The notes: generated by a model not told the origin, from the letters alone. A DNA stretch of 32,222 nucleotides from Firmicutes bacterium UBA6648 (GCA_002455605.1 DKLE01000256.1:1-32222); one strand, 5' to 3'; shown: positions 7,867 through 15,579, counted from the first letter of the stretch. Translations and numbers: made by a program.

Positions 7867-7890
7867 TTTTAATCTCCTAAAAGATTAAAA
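7867..7890 (-). other. Intercistronic hairpin between fliJ and fliK
   Basis: Perfect 9-bp inverted repeat (TTTTAATCT / AGATTAAAA) with a six-base loop in the 83-base gap between fliJ and fliK. No U-tract follows on the minus strand, so termination is not expected. Together with the hairpin at 4377-4408 it brackets the hook genes. Confidence 0.55.
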
Positions 7891-7909
7891 TAAATTATAT
7901 ATCAAGCCG

Positions 7910-8353
7910 TTATTTGCGGCTGGATAACTGATTAGAAACAAACTCCTCAATACCCAGTTCTTCTTTTTTTGTTTCTTCTTTTACGTATTCTTCAAATCTT
8001 TTTTCACGGATTTTTTCTATAGACATCACATCAGTCTTTGCTGCAATTAGTTCTTTTCTGCGTCTCTGTTCTATTTTTTGCAGCCCTATCAGTTTCTCTT
8101 CTTCATTTTTTATATTGTTTTCCAGAATTTTAATATATACTTTATATCCTTGGTGCTCCAATATGGTTATTCCTTGTCTGTTCTTATCATTTAATTCCTG
8201 ATTTACGTTGCTCAATTCCTGCTTGAGCTTTACTATAATGTCATTTTGCTTATTGATATCAGAAACAGCCTTGGCATATTTTGCTTTAACTTCGTCCAAA
8301 GCGATATTTCGGTATTTTTCTACAGATTTTAAAGAAAATTTAAATTTCGCCAT
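7910..8353 (-). CDS. fliJ: Flagellar export chaperone FliJ
   Basis: Coiled-coil stalk protein of the flagellar type III export apparatus, 147 residues, the usual size. Almost the whole chain is charged helix with heptad character: KFSLKSVEKYRNIALDEVKA at the start, then Lys/Glu/Gln-rich segments to EEFVSNQLSSRK. FliJ inserts in the FliI hexamer much like the gamma subunit of F1-ATPase and couples it to FlhA. Sequence identity in this family is low, so the call depends on the FKF-L-SVEKYR start, length, coiled-coil character and position directly after fliI. The ATG at 8351-8353 follows AGGAT. Confidence 0.85.
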   Translation of the reverse strand: MAKFKFSLKSVEKYRNIALDEVKAKYAKAVSDINKQNDIIVKLKQELSNVNQELNDKNRQGITILEHQGYKVYIKILENNIKNEEEKLIGLQKIEQRRRKELIAAKTDVMSIEKIREKRFEEYVKEETKKEELGIEEFVSNQLSSRK

Positions 8354-8393
8354 AATATCCTATTTTATACCTTTTCTCCTGTTTTTTCAACGA

Positions 8394-9698
8394 TTATTCC
8401 AAAATTCTGGTCATCCTCTCCAGCATATCATCATAATTGAAAAACTCTGTAGTCTTCTGCTTTAGAAAATCATTTACAGCATCAATTCTGGATACCGCAT
8501 TATCCAGCTTTATATTAGCTCCTGCCTTATATGCTCCTATAGAAATTAAATCGGCATTTTCCTCATACACAGCAAGTAAATCCCTTATTTTCGCAGCCAG
8601 TGCTTTATGGTTTTCATCCACTATAGCCGCCATCAATCTGGAAATACTGCCGCCTATTTCTATAGCGGGGAAATGGTTTTTTGCTGCAAGCTTTCTCGAT
8701 AATATAATATGTCCATCCAAAATACCTCTCACGGTATCAGCGATTGGTTCATTGGTGTCATCTCCTTCAACCAAAACAGTATAGATACCCGTAATAGAAC
8801 CATTCTCAAAATTGCCGCTTCTCTCCAGCAGTTTAGGCATTTCTGCATAGATGGAAGGGGTATATCCTCTGGCAACCGGAGGTTCTCCTACCGCCAATCC
8901 GATTTCTCTTTGCGCCATAGCAAATCTTGTTAAGGAATCCATCATTAACAGTACATCCTTACCCTGGTCTTTAAAAAATTCTGCAATGGCTGTGGCAACA
9001 ATGGGACATTTTGCTCTTTGCACCGCCGGTTGATCGGAGGTAGCAACCACAAGCACAGAACGAGCCATTCCTTCCGGCCCCAAGTCCCTCTCTATAAATT
9101 CTTTAACTTCTCTTCCTCTTTCACCTACCAGTGCGATTACGTTGATATCTGCAGAAGCCTGTTTGGCAATCATACCTAAAAGGGTACTCTTACCCACTCC
9201 GCTCCCTGCAAAAATTCCTATTCTTTGACCTTTACCTACTGTAAGAAATCCGTCAATCGCTTTAATTCCGAAATGAATCCTTTCCATAATAGGCGGCCTG
9301 CTTAAAGGATTTATATAATTATTCTCAACACTGTACAAGGCAGAGCGCTGGATAGGCCCTTTGCCATCGATGGGCTCTCCCATAGCATTAATTGTTCTGC
9401 CGCATAAATCTTCTCCAACCGGAATCCGAAGCCTTCGTTTTGTGCTTCTGACAAAGTCTCCCGACCCCATCCCTTCAATAAAATCATAGGGCATCAATAC
9501 CGTTTTATCACCTCTGAACCCTACAACTTCTGACATTACTTTACGTTTTCCGTCTTTCGATGTAATAATGTTAATATCTCCGATACTCGCTTTGATGCCT
9601 GCGGCTTCAATACTCATACCGACTACATTTTCTATCTTGCCAATATGCTCAAAGGTTTCTGAACTCTTTATCATTTCTGACAATCCTTTAAAATACAA
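8394..9698 (-). CDS. fliI: Flagellum-specific ATP synthase FliI
   Basis: Export ATPase of the flagellar type III system, 434 residues, related to F1-beta. The Walker A motif is GSGVGKST (165-172) inside GIFAGSGVGKSTLLG. The Walker B/switch region is VLLMMDSLTRFAMAQREIGL, followed by GEPPVARGYTPSIYAEMPKL. The DGHIILSRKLAAKNHFPAIE segment of the superfamily is intact. The start shown is TTG at 9696-9698, with GGGGGAT seven bases upstream and only 12 bases after fliH. An ATG at 9672-9674 (MIKSSETF), preceded by AAAGGA, is a good alternative that would shorten the protein by eight residues. The gene lies between fliH (its regulator) and fliJ (its stalk). Confidence 0.95.
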   Translation of the reverse strand: MYFKGLSEMIKSSETFEHIGKIENVVGMSIEAAGIKASIGDINIITSKDGKRKVMSEVVGFRGDKTVLMPYDFIEGMGSGDFVRSTKRRLRIPVGEDLCGRTINAMGEPIDGKGPIQRSALYSVENNYINPLSRPPIMERIHFGIKAIDGFLTVGKGQRIGIFAGSGVGKSTLLGMIAKQASADINVIALVGERGREVKEFIERDLGPEGMARSVLVVATSDQPAVQRAKCPIVATAIAEFFKDQGKDVLLMMDSLTRFAMAQREIGLAVGEPPVARGYTPSIYAEMPKLLERSGNFENGSITGIYTVLVEGDDTNEPIADTVRGILDGHIILSRKLAAKNHFPAIEIGGSISRLMAAIVDENHKALAAKIRDLLAVYEENADLISIGAYKAGANIKLDNAVSRIDAVNDFLKQKTTEFFNYDDMLERMTRILE

Positions 9699-9710
9699 GC
9701 TCTTATCCCC

Positions 9711-11135
9711 CTATAGTTTGTTATCACTGACAATTTGCCTTATATTATCCATTTGGGTGCCTACACTGGCGTCCACAATTTGATCCGGTGACTCTATGAT
9801 ACAGGTTCCTGACGGTTCGTCCTCCATCACTACTACTTTCACATTGGCAGAAATCTGATTTAAAGCATCAATTAATTCTTTCTCCAGGTTCATAGCAATA
9901 GCTTTATCTTCGTTAGAGATATAAACCTTTGCCCATTGCTTGTTTCTGCAGTCCTCTGCCGCCGCTACAATCATTTTAGCAACCACATCTTTACTGGATT
10001 TTAAGCTGATTTTAATTACCTTTTCTGCCACATTAACCGCTAAATCCGAGAGATCATTTAAATTGCTATGCAGTATTTCTTCTTTTCTTTTATTAAAATC
10101 TTCAATAGCAGATTCCAGTTCTTTTCCAAAGGCTGCAGCTTCTTGTATCATACCTTCGTTAACTGCATTTTCAGCTGCCAGATAGCCTTCATGATTCCCT
10201 TTTTCGAAGCCTTCTGAATATCCTTTCTCGGCAGCTTCCTCCATGGCTTGTTGGACTTTTTCATCAATAATTGTCTGAGCCTCCTGCTGAGCCTCATTGA
10301 TGATTTTCTGAGCCTGCATTCTGGCTTGCTCCAACAATTCATTTGCCTGCTTTTCAGCCTGTTCCAGCAATTCTTTTGTCTGTATCGCGTTTTCTACACT
10401 ATCATTTTCAAGGGGTATATCTGAATCCGCCAAAGCATCTTCCGTTTTTTCGGAAACGTGCTCCGGAGGTATAACATCTCCCAAAATTAAAGCACTGTTG
10501 ATGTCATATGGCTGAACTTGAATTTCTTCTTCATCATCAAAGGAATCCAGATAAAATTCAGTGGGAAGGATATCCTCTGCTTCATAAGTCTCCTCATTAA
10601 ACACATCATTTTCATTAAAGCATTTCATTTCATATTCTTCACTTTCGCTAAGAATAGCGGCTTCTGCCGATTGAGCACCACGCATTTTCAAGGCACTGTT
10701 AAAAGCAGCAATTTTATCCAAAGCTTCATACCCATCATGAAAGTCTTCATTCAGTAAATCTTGCTCAATAAGCAATTCATCATTCTGTTGTAAAACATCC
10801 GGCCCCAATATGCTTGCTACAAGTTCTTTTTTGTCATCATCTATCTCTGTTATATTGTTTTCGATTTTGCTATGGGAAGAAAACTCCGGAGAATATCCAT
10901 AAATTTTCTTGACCCCATTATTTTTCTTCAGCTCTTCATTCCATTGCTCTTCCATAGCTGCTTTTTTAAATTCAGACATAGCGTCTTCAACAGCTTTCTG
11001 AGCCGCACTGTCATCTGCCTCTTCTCTGCTGCTTTCCTTCTTGGCAAACTGTACCGCTTCTTCCAGACGCTTTTCTGCCCGTTCCAGAGCTGATTGAACT
11101 TGTAAAACCTCATATGTTTTACGCAATGATCTCAT
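9711..11135 (-). CDS. fliH: Flagellar assembly protein FliH, unusually long
   Basis: Stator-like regulator of the FliI ATPase. The FliH/V-ATPase E-type region is in the C-terminal half: a long helix with small-residue spacing (EKGYSEGFEKGNHEGYLAAE, near 310-330), then LAVNVAEKVIKISLKSSKDV and a final domain with VVMEDEPSGTCIIESPDQIV. The first 240 residues form an acidic, Glu/Asp/Ala-rich region after a helical start (MRSLRKTYEVLQVQSALERA). At 474 residues it is about twice the usual 200-270. The frame overlaps fliG by 17 bases. The ATG at 11133-11135 sits too close to AAAGG; a TTG at 11124-11126 (MRKTYEV), eight bases after AAAGGA, is an equally likely start. Confidence 0.88.
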   Translation of the reverse strand: MRSLRKTYEVLQVQSALERAEKRLEEAVQFAKKESSREEADDSAAQKAVEDAMSEFKKAAMEEQWNEELKKNNGVKKIYGYSPEFSSHSKIENNITEIDDDKKELVASILGPDVLQQNDELLIEQDLLNEDFHDGYEALDKIAAFNSALKMRGAQSAEAAILSESEEYEMKCFNENDVFNEETYEAEDILPTEFYLDSFDDEEEIQVQPYDINSALILGDVIPPEHVSEKTEDALADSDIPLENDSVENAIQTKELLEQAEKQANELLEQARMQAQKIINEAQQEAQTIIDEKVQQAMEEAAEKGYSEGFEKGNHEGYLAAENAVNEGMIQEAAAFGKELESAIEDFNKRKEEILHSNLNDLSDLAVNVAEKVIKISLKSSKDVVAKMIVAAAEDCRNKQWAKVYISNEDKAIAMNLEKELIDALNQISANVKVVVMEDEPSGTCIIESPDQIVDASVGTQMDNIRQIVSDNKL

Positions 11136-12132
11136 CCTTTCCGCCCTTATTAATCATGAGCCTTCCTTCTTCTTCAAGACGCCTTATAACAGCAACTATC
11201 TTCTGCTGGGCTTCTTCTACATCCTTTAAACGGACATTATATGTAAATTCCAGTTCACTCTTAACAGTTTCCGCCATACGACTTGACATATTTGCAAAAA
11301 TCATATTAGAAACTTCCTGCGTTGAACCCTTTAATGCGTAAACAATGTCCTGAGTCTCAACTTCACGCAAGAATTCCTGTATGCCTCTGTCGTCAAGCAA
11401 GGTGATATCTTCAAAGACAAACATTCTGTTTCTGATGTCATCAGCCAGCTTGATGTCTTTTTTACTTAATTCATCAAATATATATTTTTCATTGCTTCTG
11501 TCAATGTTGTTCATAACTTCCGCAATATAATCGACTCCGCCCACCTGAGCAAAATCCAATGACAGTACAGAAGCAAATTTTTTCTCCAGTATGTTTTCAA
11601 CAATTTTAATGGTTTCCGGTGACGCACTATCCATCCTTGCAATGCATTCTACCACCTTGACCTGCTTTTCTTTCGGCAGCTCAGTAATAATTTCTGAGGC
11701 CTGCTCAGGCTTTGCATAAGATAAAATAAGTGCAATAGTCTGCGGTCTTTCATGTTGTATGATCGCATAAAGGTTTTTGCTATCTGTCTTTCGGATAAAC
11801 TCAAACGCTCTGGTTTTAAGATTTCGCGTCACTCTTTCCAGCAAGGTCGTAGCGGTCTGTGGTCCGAAAGCCTTTTCAAGTACCGTCTTAGCATAATCGA
11901 CTCCACCTTCCGTAATAACTTTTTGAGTCAAACAGAGTTTATAAAAGTCGTCCATTGCCGCTTCTGTTTGAGTAGGCGAAACATGATTCAATTTTGCTAT
12001 TTCCAAGGTGAGGATTTCTAAATCTTCCTCACCCAGAAATTTATATATCTTAGAAGCTCTTTCAGCCCCAAGAGAAATAACAACAGCTGCTGCCTTTTGT
12101 TGTGGTGTCAAGCCGCTGACATCTTTACTCAT
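11119..12132 (-). CDS. fliG: Flagellar motor switch protein FliG
   Basis: Torque-generating rotor protein of 337 residues, normal length. It begins SGLTPQQKAAAVVISLGAER and includes the N-terminal FliF-binding domain, the middle domain with ILSYAKPEQASEIITELPKE (EHPQ-like region), and the C-terminal domain with FVFEDITLLDDRGIQEFLRE and the charged helix that meets MotA (ALKGSTQEVSNMIFANMSSR, MAETVKSELEF). It overlaps fliF by eight bases at its start and fliH by 17 bases at its end, so the three genes are probably translationally coupled. A doubled AGAGGAG lies upstream of the ATG inside the end of fliF; the more distant copy has workable spacing. Confidence 0.97.
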   Translation of the reverse strand: MSKDVSGLTPQQKAAAVVISLGAERASKIYKFLGEEDLEILTLEIAKLNHVSPTQTEAAMDDFYKLCLTQKVITEGGVDYAKTVLEKAFGPQTATTLLERVTRNLKTRAFEFIRKTDSKNLYAIIQHERPQTIALILSYAKPEQASEIITELPKEKQVKVVECIARMDSASPETIKIVENILEKKFASVLSLDFAQVGGVDYIAEVMNNIDRSNEKYIFDELSKKDIKLADDIRNRMFVFEDITLLDDRGIQEFLREVETQDIVYALKGSTQEVSNMIFANMSSRMAETVKSELEFTYNVRLKDVEEAQQKIVAVIRRLEEEGRLMINKGGKDEIIA

Positions 12133-13702
12133 TCTCCTCTTCTCCTCTTAACCAAGTCTTCAGTAATTGAGCCGAAATCTCAGGATTAATATCCGTAAAG
12201 TCTTGAATCTGGCTCTTAAGCTCTTCTTCTCTGGTCTTGCCCAACTCATCAAGACGCACTAATTCCTGTGTATCCTGAGCACGCTGCGCTTCCTCTGCTG
12301 CTGCCAGTTCCTGCACCCGCTTCTTCAATTTAGCCTTTTTAACAATAACCATAGCTACCACAATCAATGCCAGTATCAATGCCAGTATTGCCGGTATTAT
12401 AATCTTCAGCATTGGATTTGCATTCAGAATAGCAGTAATTCCAGTTATCTGCTCCGGCTCCGGTGTATAGAATTCAGCATTAAAAATAGCAATTTTCGTG
12501 TCCGCTAATTCCGGTGCAATACCTGCGGCTATGGCAATGGCCTGTCTCATTTCGCCTGCTTTGGCAGGAGTTAAGCTGGCACTGTCCACGGCGACAGAAA
12601 CTGTCGTATCCGTCAATTCGCCTGCATCGCTTTGAATCTGCTCCTTAACCTGGCTTACTAAATATTCCAGAGCCCTGTCATCTTTAAAATAAATATCATT
12701 TCCATCAGTGGTTACTCCTGGGTATACAGGCACATCTGCATTGGTTTCGGTTCCCGGTACACCTGCAGTTACTTCACCCTCTCCCTGAATCTCATAGGTA
12801 GAATTTGATTTGGAAAGAACTCCTTTGTTGTCCTCTGACGGAATATATTCAATAATTTCTTTAATTTTCTTGTCTAAATCAACAGAACAGTTTACACTTA
12901 CTCGAATATTTTCTTGACCAAATACTGGTTGAAATAACTCTAAAATCTTTGCTTTAAGACTGGCTTCAATCTGTTTTTCTATATTAAGCTTTAAAGCAGT
13001 GGCTCCTTCTTGAGAATCCTCTTGGCTTGCACTGACTTCTTCTCCATTCCCGTCGATAACAGCTACATTTTTGATATCCATACCAGGTATTCCCTTTGCA
13101 ACCAGCCTTTGAATACCTTTCACCTGTTCTTTACTCGGCGAGCCACCATCCTCCATGGTAACCGTAACAGAAGCGGAAGATTCCTTTACATCTTCCTGTA
13201 AAGCATATTTTTGATCGTCTGCCATAGCAATAGCAACCGTAGCATCCTTGACACCATCAAATTGCTTAATGGTCTGTGCCATTCGGTTTTCCAACTCAAA
13301 TTGTGCATATTTATACTTTTCAAAATCTGTAGCCAGTAAGCCTACATTATCTTTAAAAATGTCATAAGTAAAACCGGTTTTAGGATATCCTTCCGAAGCC
13401 AACGCAACCTTTACCTTATCAACCATTTCCTCAGGCACATAAATGGTTCCGTTCTTGTTCTTATACTTAATGGCTTGTTCCTCCAGCACGCTTATTATCT
13501 CTACGGCTTCGGGTTCGTCAAGTCCTGTATAAAGTACGCTGAAGTTGGGATTATTCAATGCAAGAGCTATTACAAAAGCTACGGCTATGATTAATACTGC
13601 CGCAAGAGCAATAAGGATTTTAGCCTTTTTGCTCAATTTAGCATCTATTGCTGCCAATTTTTCTTTTATTTGTTTTAATTGTTCTTCTAAACGTTCTCGC
13701 AA
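12125..13702 (-). CDS. fliF: Flagellar MS-ring protein FliF
   Basis: Membrane-embedded base of the flagellum, 525 residues. The first membrane helix (about 28-50) is KKAKILIALAAVLIIAVAFV. The periplasm-side ring-building domains follow: SVLYTGLDEPEAVEIISVLE, then the FliF signature GYPKTGFTYDIFKDN and ENRMAQTIKQFDGVKDATVA. The second membrane helix (about 432-454) is IIIPAILALILALIVVAMVI. The C-terminal tail that binds FliG ends with PEISAQLLKTWLRGEEENE, where TWL is the usual FliG-docking end. It is 22 bases after fliE and overlaps fliG by eight bases. Confidence 0.97.
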   Translation of the reverse strand: MRERLEEQLKQIKEKLAAIDAKLSKKAKILIALAAVLIIAVAFVIALALNNPNFSVLYTGLDEPEAVEIISVLEEQAIKYKNKNGTIYVPEEMVDKVKVALASEGYPKTGFTYDIFKDNVGLLATDFEKYKYAQFELENRMAQTIKQFDGVKDATVAIAMADDQKYALQEDVKESSASVTVTMEDGGSPSKEQVKGIQRLVAKGIPGMDIKNVAVIDGNGEEVSASQEDSQEGATALKLNIEKQIEASLKAKILELFQPVFGQENIRVSVNCSVDLDKKIKEIIEYIPSEDNKGVLSKSNSTYEIQGEGEVTAGVPGTETNADVPVYPGVTTDGNDIYFKDDRALEYLVSQVKEQIQSDAGELTDTTVSVAVDSASLTPAKAGEMRQAIAIAAGIAPELADTKIAIFNAEFYTPEPEQITGITAILNANPMLKIIIPAILALILALIVVAMVIVKKAKLKKRVQELAAAEEAQRAQDTQELVRLDELGKTREEELKSQIQDFTDINPEISAQLLKTWLRGEEENE

Positions 13703-13724
13703 TGTTCTGCCACCTTATCCTAGA

Positions 13725-14075
13725 TTACACACTCATACGCATGATTTCGCTGTATGAGTCCAGTGCTTTATTTCTTAATTCGACCAGCAGGTCTACTGAT
13801 AGCTGAGCCTTTGCGATGTCAATACTATACTGATGCAAATTGTCGCTCTGTCCTGTCGCCAGTTTTTCGGCGTCAATATTCACCTGATTATCTGTAGCAA
13901 TCACATCTTTGATTGCTTCTTGAAAAACAGATTTAAAAGGCACCTGTGCGCCCTGCGCTGATTCCACAGCGTCTGTATCAGCCTTGCCATTTATTGTTTT
14001 TTGATTTCCATTTATTTTATTTATACTGCTTAAATCTGCAATATTATTAATTGTCTGCATAGGATCAATAAACAT
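13725..14075 (-). CDS. fliE: Flagellar hook-basal body complex protein FliE
   Basis: Proximal rod adapter joining the MS ring to the rod. The start is the ATG at 14073-14075 (MFIDPMQTINNIADL), giving 116 residues; a frame extension to a TTG at 14093 would place the GGAGG ribosome binding site inside the gene. The conserved C-terminal half reads VPFKSVFQEAIKDVIATDNQ, then LHQYSIDIAKAQLSVDLLVE and LRNKALDSYSEIMRMSV, the standard FliE ending. The N-terminal 45 residues are Asn/Thr-rich and variable, as in the family. It lies 34 bases after flgC and 22 before fliF, matching the flgB-flgC-fliE order apart from the missing flgB. Confidence 0.93.
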   Translation of the reverse strand: MFIDPMQTINNIADLSSINKINGNQKTINGKADTDAVESAQGAQVPFKSVFQEAIKDVIATDNQVNIDAEKLATGQSDNLHQYSIDIAKAQLSVDLLVELRNKALDSYSEIMRMSV

Positions 14076-14109
14076 TTTCTTTGTTTCCTCCAATTACTCT
14101 GCTTTTAAG

Positions 14110-14580
14110 CTATCTGCCAATCTCCAGCGCTTTCTGTGCCATAAGCTTAACGGCATTCAAAACAGTAACATTCGCTTGATAAGATCTCGTAGCTGACATG
14201 CTGTCAAGAGTTTCTTCCAGCATGTTTACATTAGGAAGCCTAACATATCCGCTTTCATCAGCATCCGGGTGTTCCGGATTATATTCGGTTTTGAAGTCGC
14301 TTTGATCTTCAATAATCTGGCTGACTCTTACTCCGGGATTATAATCACGCCGAACCAACCGTCCTTTTCCGTCTCTTTCAATAATTGCATTATTTAGGGA
14401 ATCTTTAAAGGAAACATCACCGGCCTTATCTTCAAAGACAACCATCTTTCGTCTGTAAGGCCCTCCTGTTTCAGTTCTGGTCGTATCAATATTCGAAACA
14501 TTTTCAGAAATAATATCCAATCGTTGTCTTTGTGCTGTCAATGCAGAAGCACTTATATTCATTGAGCTTAGAAATGACAA
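14110..14580 (-). CDS. flgC: Flagellar basal-body rod protein FlgC
   Basis: Proximal rod protein. I start it at TTG 14578-14580, giving 156 residues beginning (M)SFLSSMNISASALTAQRQRL. An AGGTGG site ends eight bases upstream, and family members start at this point; an ATG ten codons earlier would place the binding site inside the gene. The N-terminal rod signature continues as DIISENVSNIDTTRTETGGP, then YRRKMVVFEDK. The C-terminus has the paired VRLPNVNMLEETLDSMSATR and SYQANVTVLNAVKLMAQKAL. It is the first gene of the visible flagellar operon; flgB is not upstream of it. A candidate sigma-28 promoter and a terminator-like hairpin precede it. Confidence 0.94.
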   Translation of the reverse strand: MSFLSSMNISASALTAQRQRLDIISENVSNIDTTRTETGGPYRRKMVVFEDKAGDVSFKDSLNNAIIERDGKGRLVRRDYNPGVRVSQIIEDQSDFKTEYNPEHPDADESGYVRLPNVNMLEETLDSMSATRSYQANVTVLNAVKLMAQKALEIGR

Positions 14581-14680
14581 TATACACACCACCTTTCTGT
14601 TTTTTAACATCTGTCATCCTTGACATCTATAAAAGGTAAATCTGTTTCCCTACAGCATTTACATATTTTCGAATTCACCC

Positions 14681-14706
14681 AAAAAAATGGATTGCTCTAA
14701 CCCATT
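14681..14706 (-). terminator. Intrinsic terminator or attenuator ahead of flgC
   Basis: On the minus strand AATGGGTT, a five-base loop (AGAGC) and AATCCATT form an 8-bp stem with one G-U pair, followed at once by five Ts (14681-14685). It lies about 150 bases after the end of the PAS-like gene and 100 bases before flgC. It may end the riboswitch-controlled transcript or attenuate transcription entering flgC. Confidence 0.65.
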
Positions 14707-14752
14707 CTTTAAGTTGATATAATTATATATGATTCGACACATTTTGTATATA

Positions 14753-14780
14753 TTATTCGGCATAATTTACAACTATTTTA
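14753..14780 (-). promoter_or_regulatory. Candidate sigma-28 (SigD/FliA-type) promoter for the flagellar operon
   Basis: On the minus strand TAAA (14777-14780) is followed by exactly 15 bases and GCCGAATA (14754-14761). The Firmicutes motility-sigma consensus is TAAA-N15-GCCGATAA, so six of eight -10 positions match. It points towards flgC, and the predicted RNA start is about 40 bases before the hairpin at 14681-14706. Confidence 0.45.
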
Positions 14781-14852
14781 CATTATAAAACACTAAATCT
14801 GGTAGAATAATGATCCTTTATTTGTAATAATGCCCAACAGAATTATGGATTT

Positions 14853-15221
14853 CTATAAAATACCAGAAGCGAGGTTTTCGCTGACACTGGTTATGTCGGT
14901 CTCAACAATATTCATAGTGACTCTTTCCGGCTTATAAATTAACTTTCCTTTACACAGTAAGCACCTGGATTCTCCGTCCTTGCACCTGACCTTTATATCA
15001 AAATTCAAGGTGCTTCTCTTGTATTTCAAAGCTTCTTCCATTAAAATATTCATCCGGATCTTGCTCTCCATGTCCATCAGCTCAACTACATTGTTCTCAT
15101 ATACCTGCTGCAGTTCCTCCGGCTGATACTTTCGATTCAAATAATAATTCTTATTTGCGTATAATAATTTGTGTACATTCGCTTTCGTTATTTCAACTAC
15201 TGCTATACCTAAAGTACTCAT
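14853..15221 (-). CDS. Small PAS-like protein under riboswitch control
   Basis: A 122-residue protein from the ATG at 15219-15221, with AAAGGAG eight bases upstream; a GTG three codons earlier overlaps that site. I do not recognise a named family. The layout resembles one PAS fold: an N-terminal strand (IAVVEITKANVHKLLYANKN), a helix with YLNRKYQPEELQQVYENNVV resembling the loop seen in PAS domains, a helix of Glu/Met/Lys, then two strands FDIKVRCKDGESRCLLCKGK and VTMNIVETDITS, which match the RCKDG...V-ETDIT ending of PAS_3 domains. No GGDEF, EAL, kinase or membrane segment is attached. It sits where flgB is normally found and directly after a c-di-GMP riboswitch. A sensor or adaptor in motility control is inference. 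Confidence 0.7.
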   Translation of the reverse strand: MSTLGIAVVEITKANVHKLLYANKNYYLNRKYQPEELQQVYENNVVELMDMESKIRMNILMEEALKYKRSTLNFDIKVRCKDGESRCLLCKGKLIYKPERVTMNIVETDITSVSENLASGIL

Positions 15222-15285
15222 AACTTCCACTCCTTTAACCTGTTTGTTTGCACCCTATATTCAGATAATTATCACTGCTCCAAAT

Positions 15286-15315
15286 AAAAAAACTCCTAAT
15301 ACGCATAGCAGGAGT
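15286..15315 (-). terminator. Riboswitch expression-platform terminator
   Basis: On the minus strand ACTCCT (15310-15315) pairs with AGGAGT (15292-15297) across a 12-base loop and is followed by a T-run (15286-15291). It lies between the c-di-GMP aptamer and the PAS-like gene, the position of an intrinsic terminator under riboswitch control. The upstream sequence GGGAG (about 15331-15336) could pair with its 5' arm as an antiterminator. Confidence 0.75.
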
Positions 15316-15350
15316 CCCAACAAATAGGGCCTCCCAATTAACAGGAATCC

Positions 15351-15433
15351 CCATATATGCAACTGGCTGCCATCTCATTGAGTTAAGGCCCTATAGCTTT
15401 GCGTCACAATTTTTCAACTGTTTTGCCGAGCAA
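15351..15433 (-). ncRNA. Cyclic di-GMP-I (GEMM-I) riboswitch
   Basis: The minus strand shows the aptamer core in order: CGGCAAAAC; a P2 stem CAGTT-GAAA-AATTG with the typical GAAA tetraloop; the invariant GACGCAAAGC; the receptor-side GGGCCTTAA; and the closing ATGGCAGCCAGTTGC. The positions matching Vc2 G20 and C92 read G and C, which favours c-di-GMP over cGAMP; this alignment was done by eye. An intrinsic terminator follows 36 bases later and then the PAS-like gene. The aptamer's ATAGGGCCT (15387-15395) is perfectly complementary to AGGCCCTAT downstream (15324-15332), giving a nine-base competing helix that would break P3. In Clostridioides difficile such a riboswitch controls the flgB flagellar operon (established knowledge). 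Whether this one turns expression on or off is not decided here. Confidence 0.9.
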
Positions 15434-15551
15434 TCTTCAGTTTTAACCGTTTTATATCCCACAAATCAAATTAGATTAAAACAATGTCCAATAAGGTAAA
15501 AAGTATCCTTATCCTTGGATAAATATTTGTCATTCTTAAATGTCATAGCAT

Positions 15552-15579
15552 ATTATAGCATAAATTTTCTATATTTCAA
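15552..15579 (-). promoter_or_regulatory. Sigma-A-type promoter for the riboswitch transcript
   Basis: Minus strand TTGAAA (15574-15579), 16 bases, then TATAAT (15552-15557) with an extended -10 TG one base upstream. The predicted start near 15545 places about 110 bases of leader before the c-di-GMP aptamer. Confidence 0.7.

Noticed and set aside
14853..15221. This gene as flgB, by position
   Set aside because: It lacks the rod-protein N-terminal signature and the hydrophobic C-terminal heptads; the sequence looks PAS-like.
15485..15535. TTATCC-AA-GGATAA inverted repeat upstream of the riboswitch as a regulator site
   Set aside because: Only six-base arms, and it lies within the predicted leader; too weak to call.
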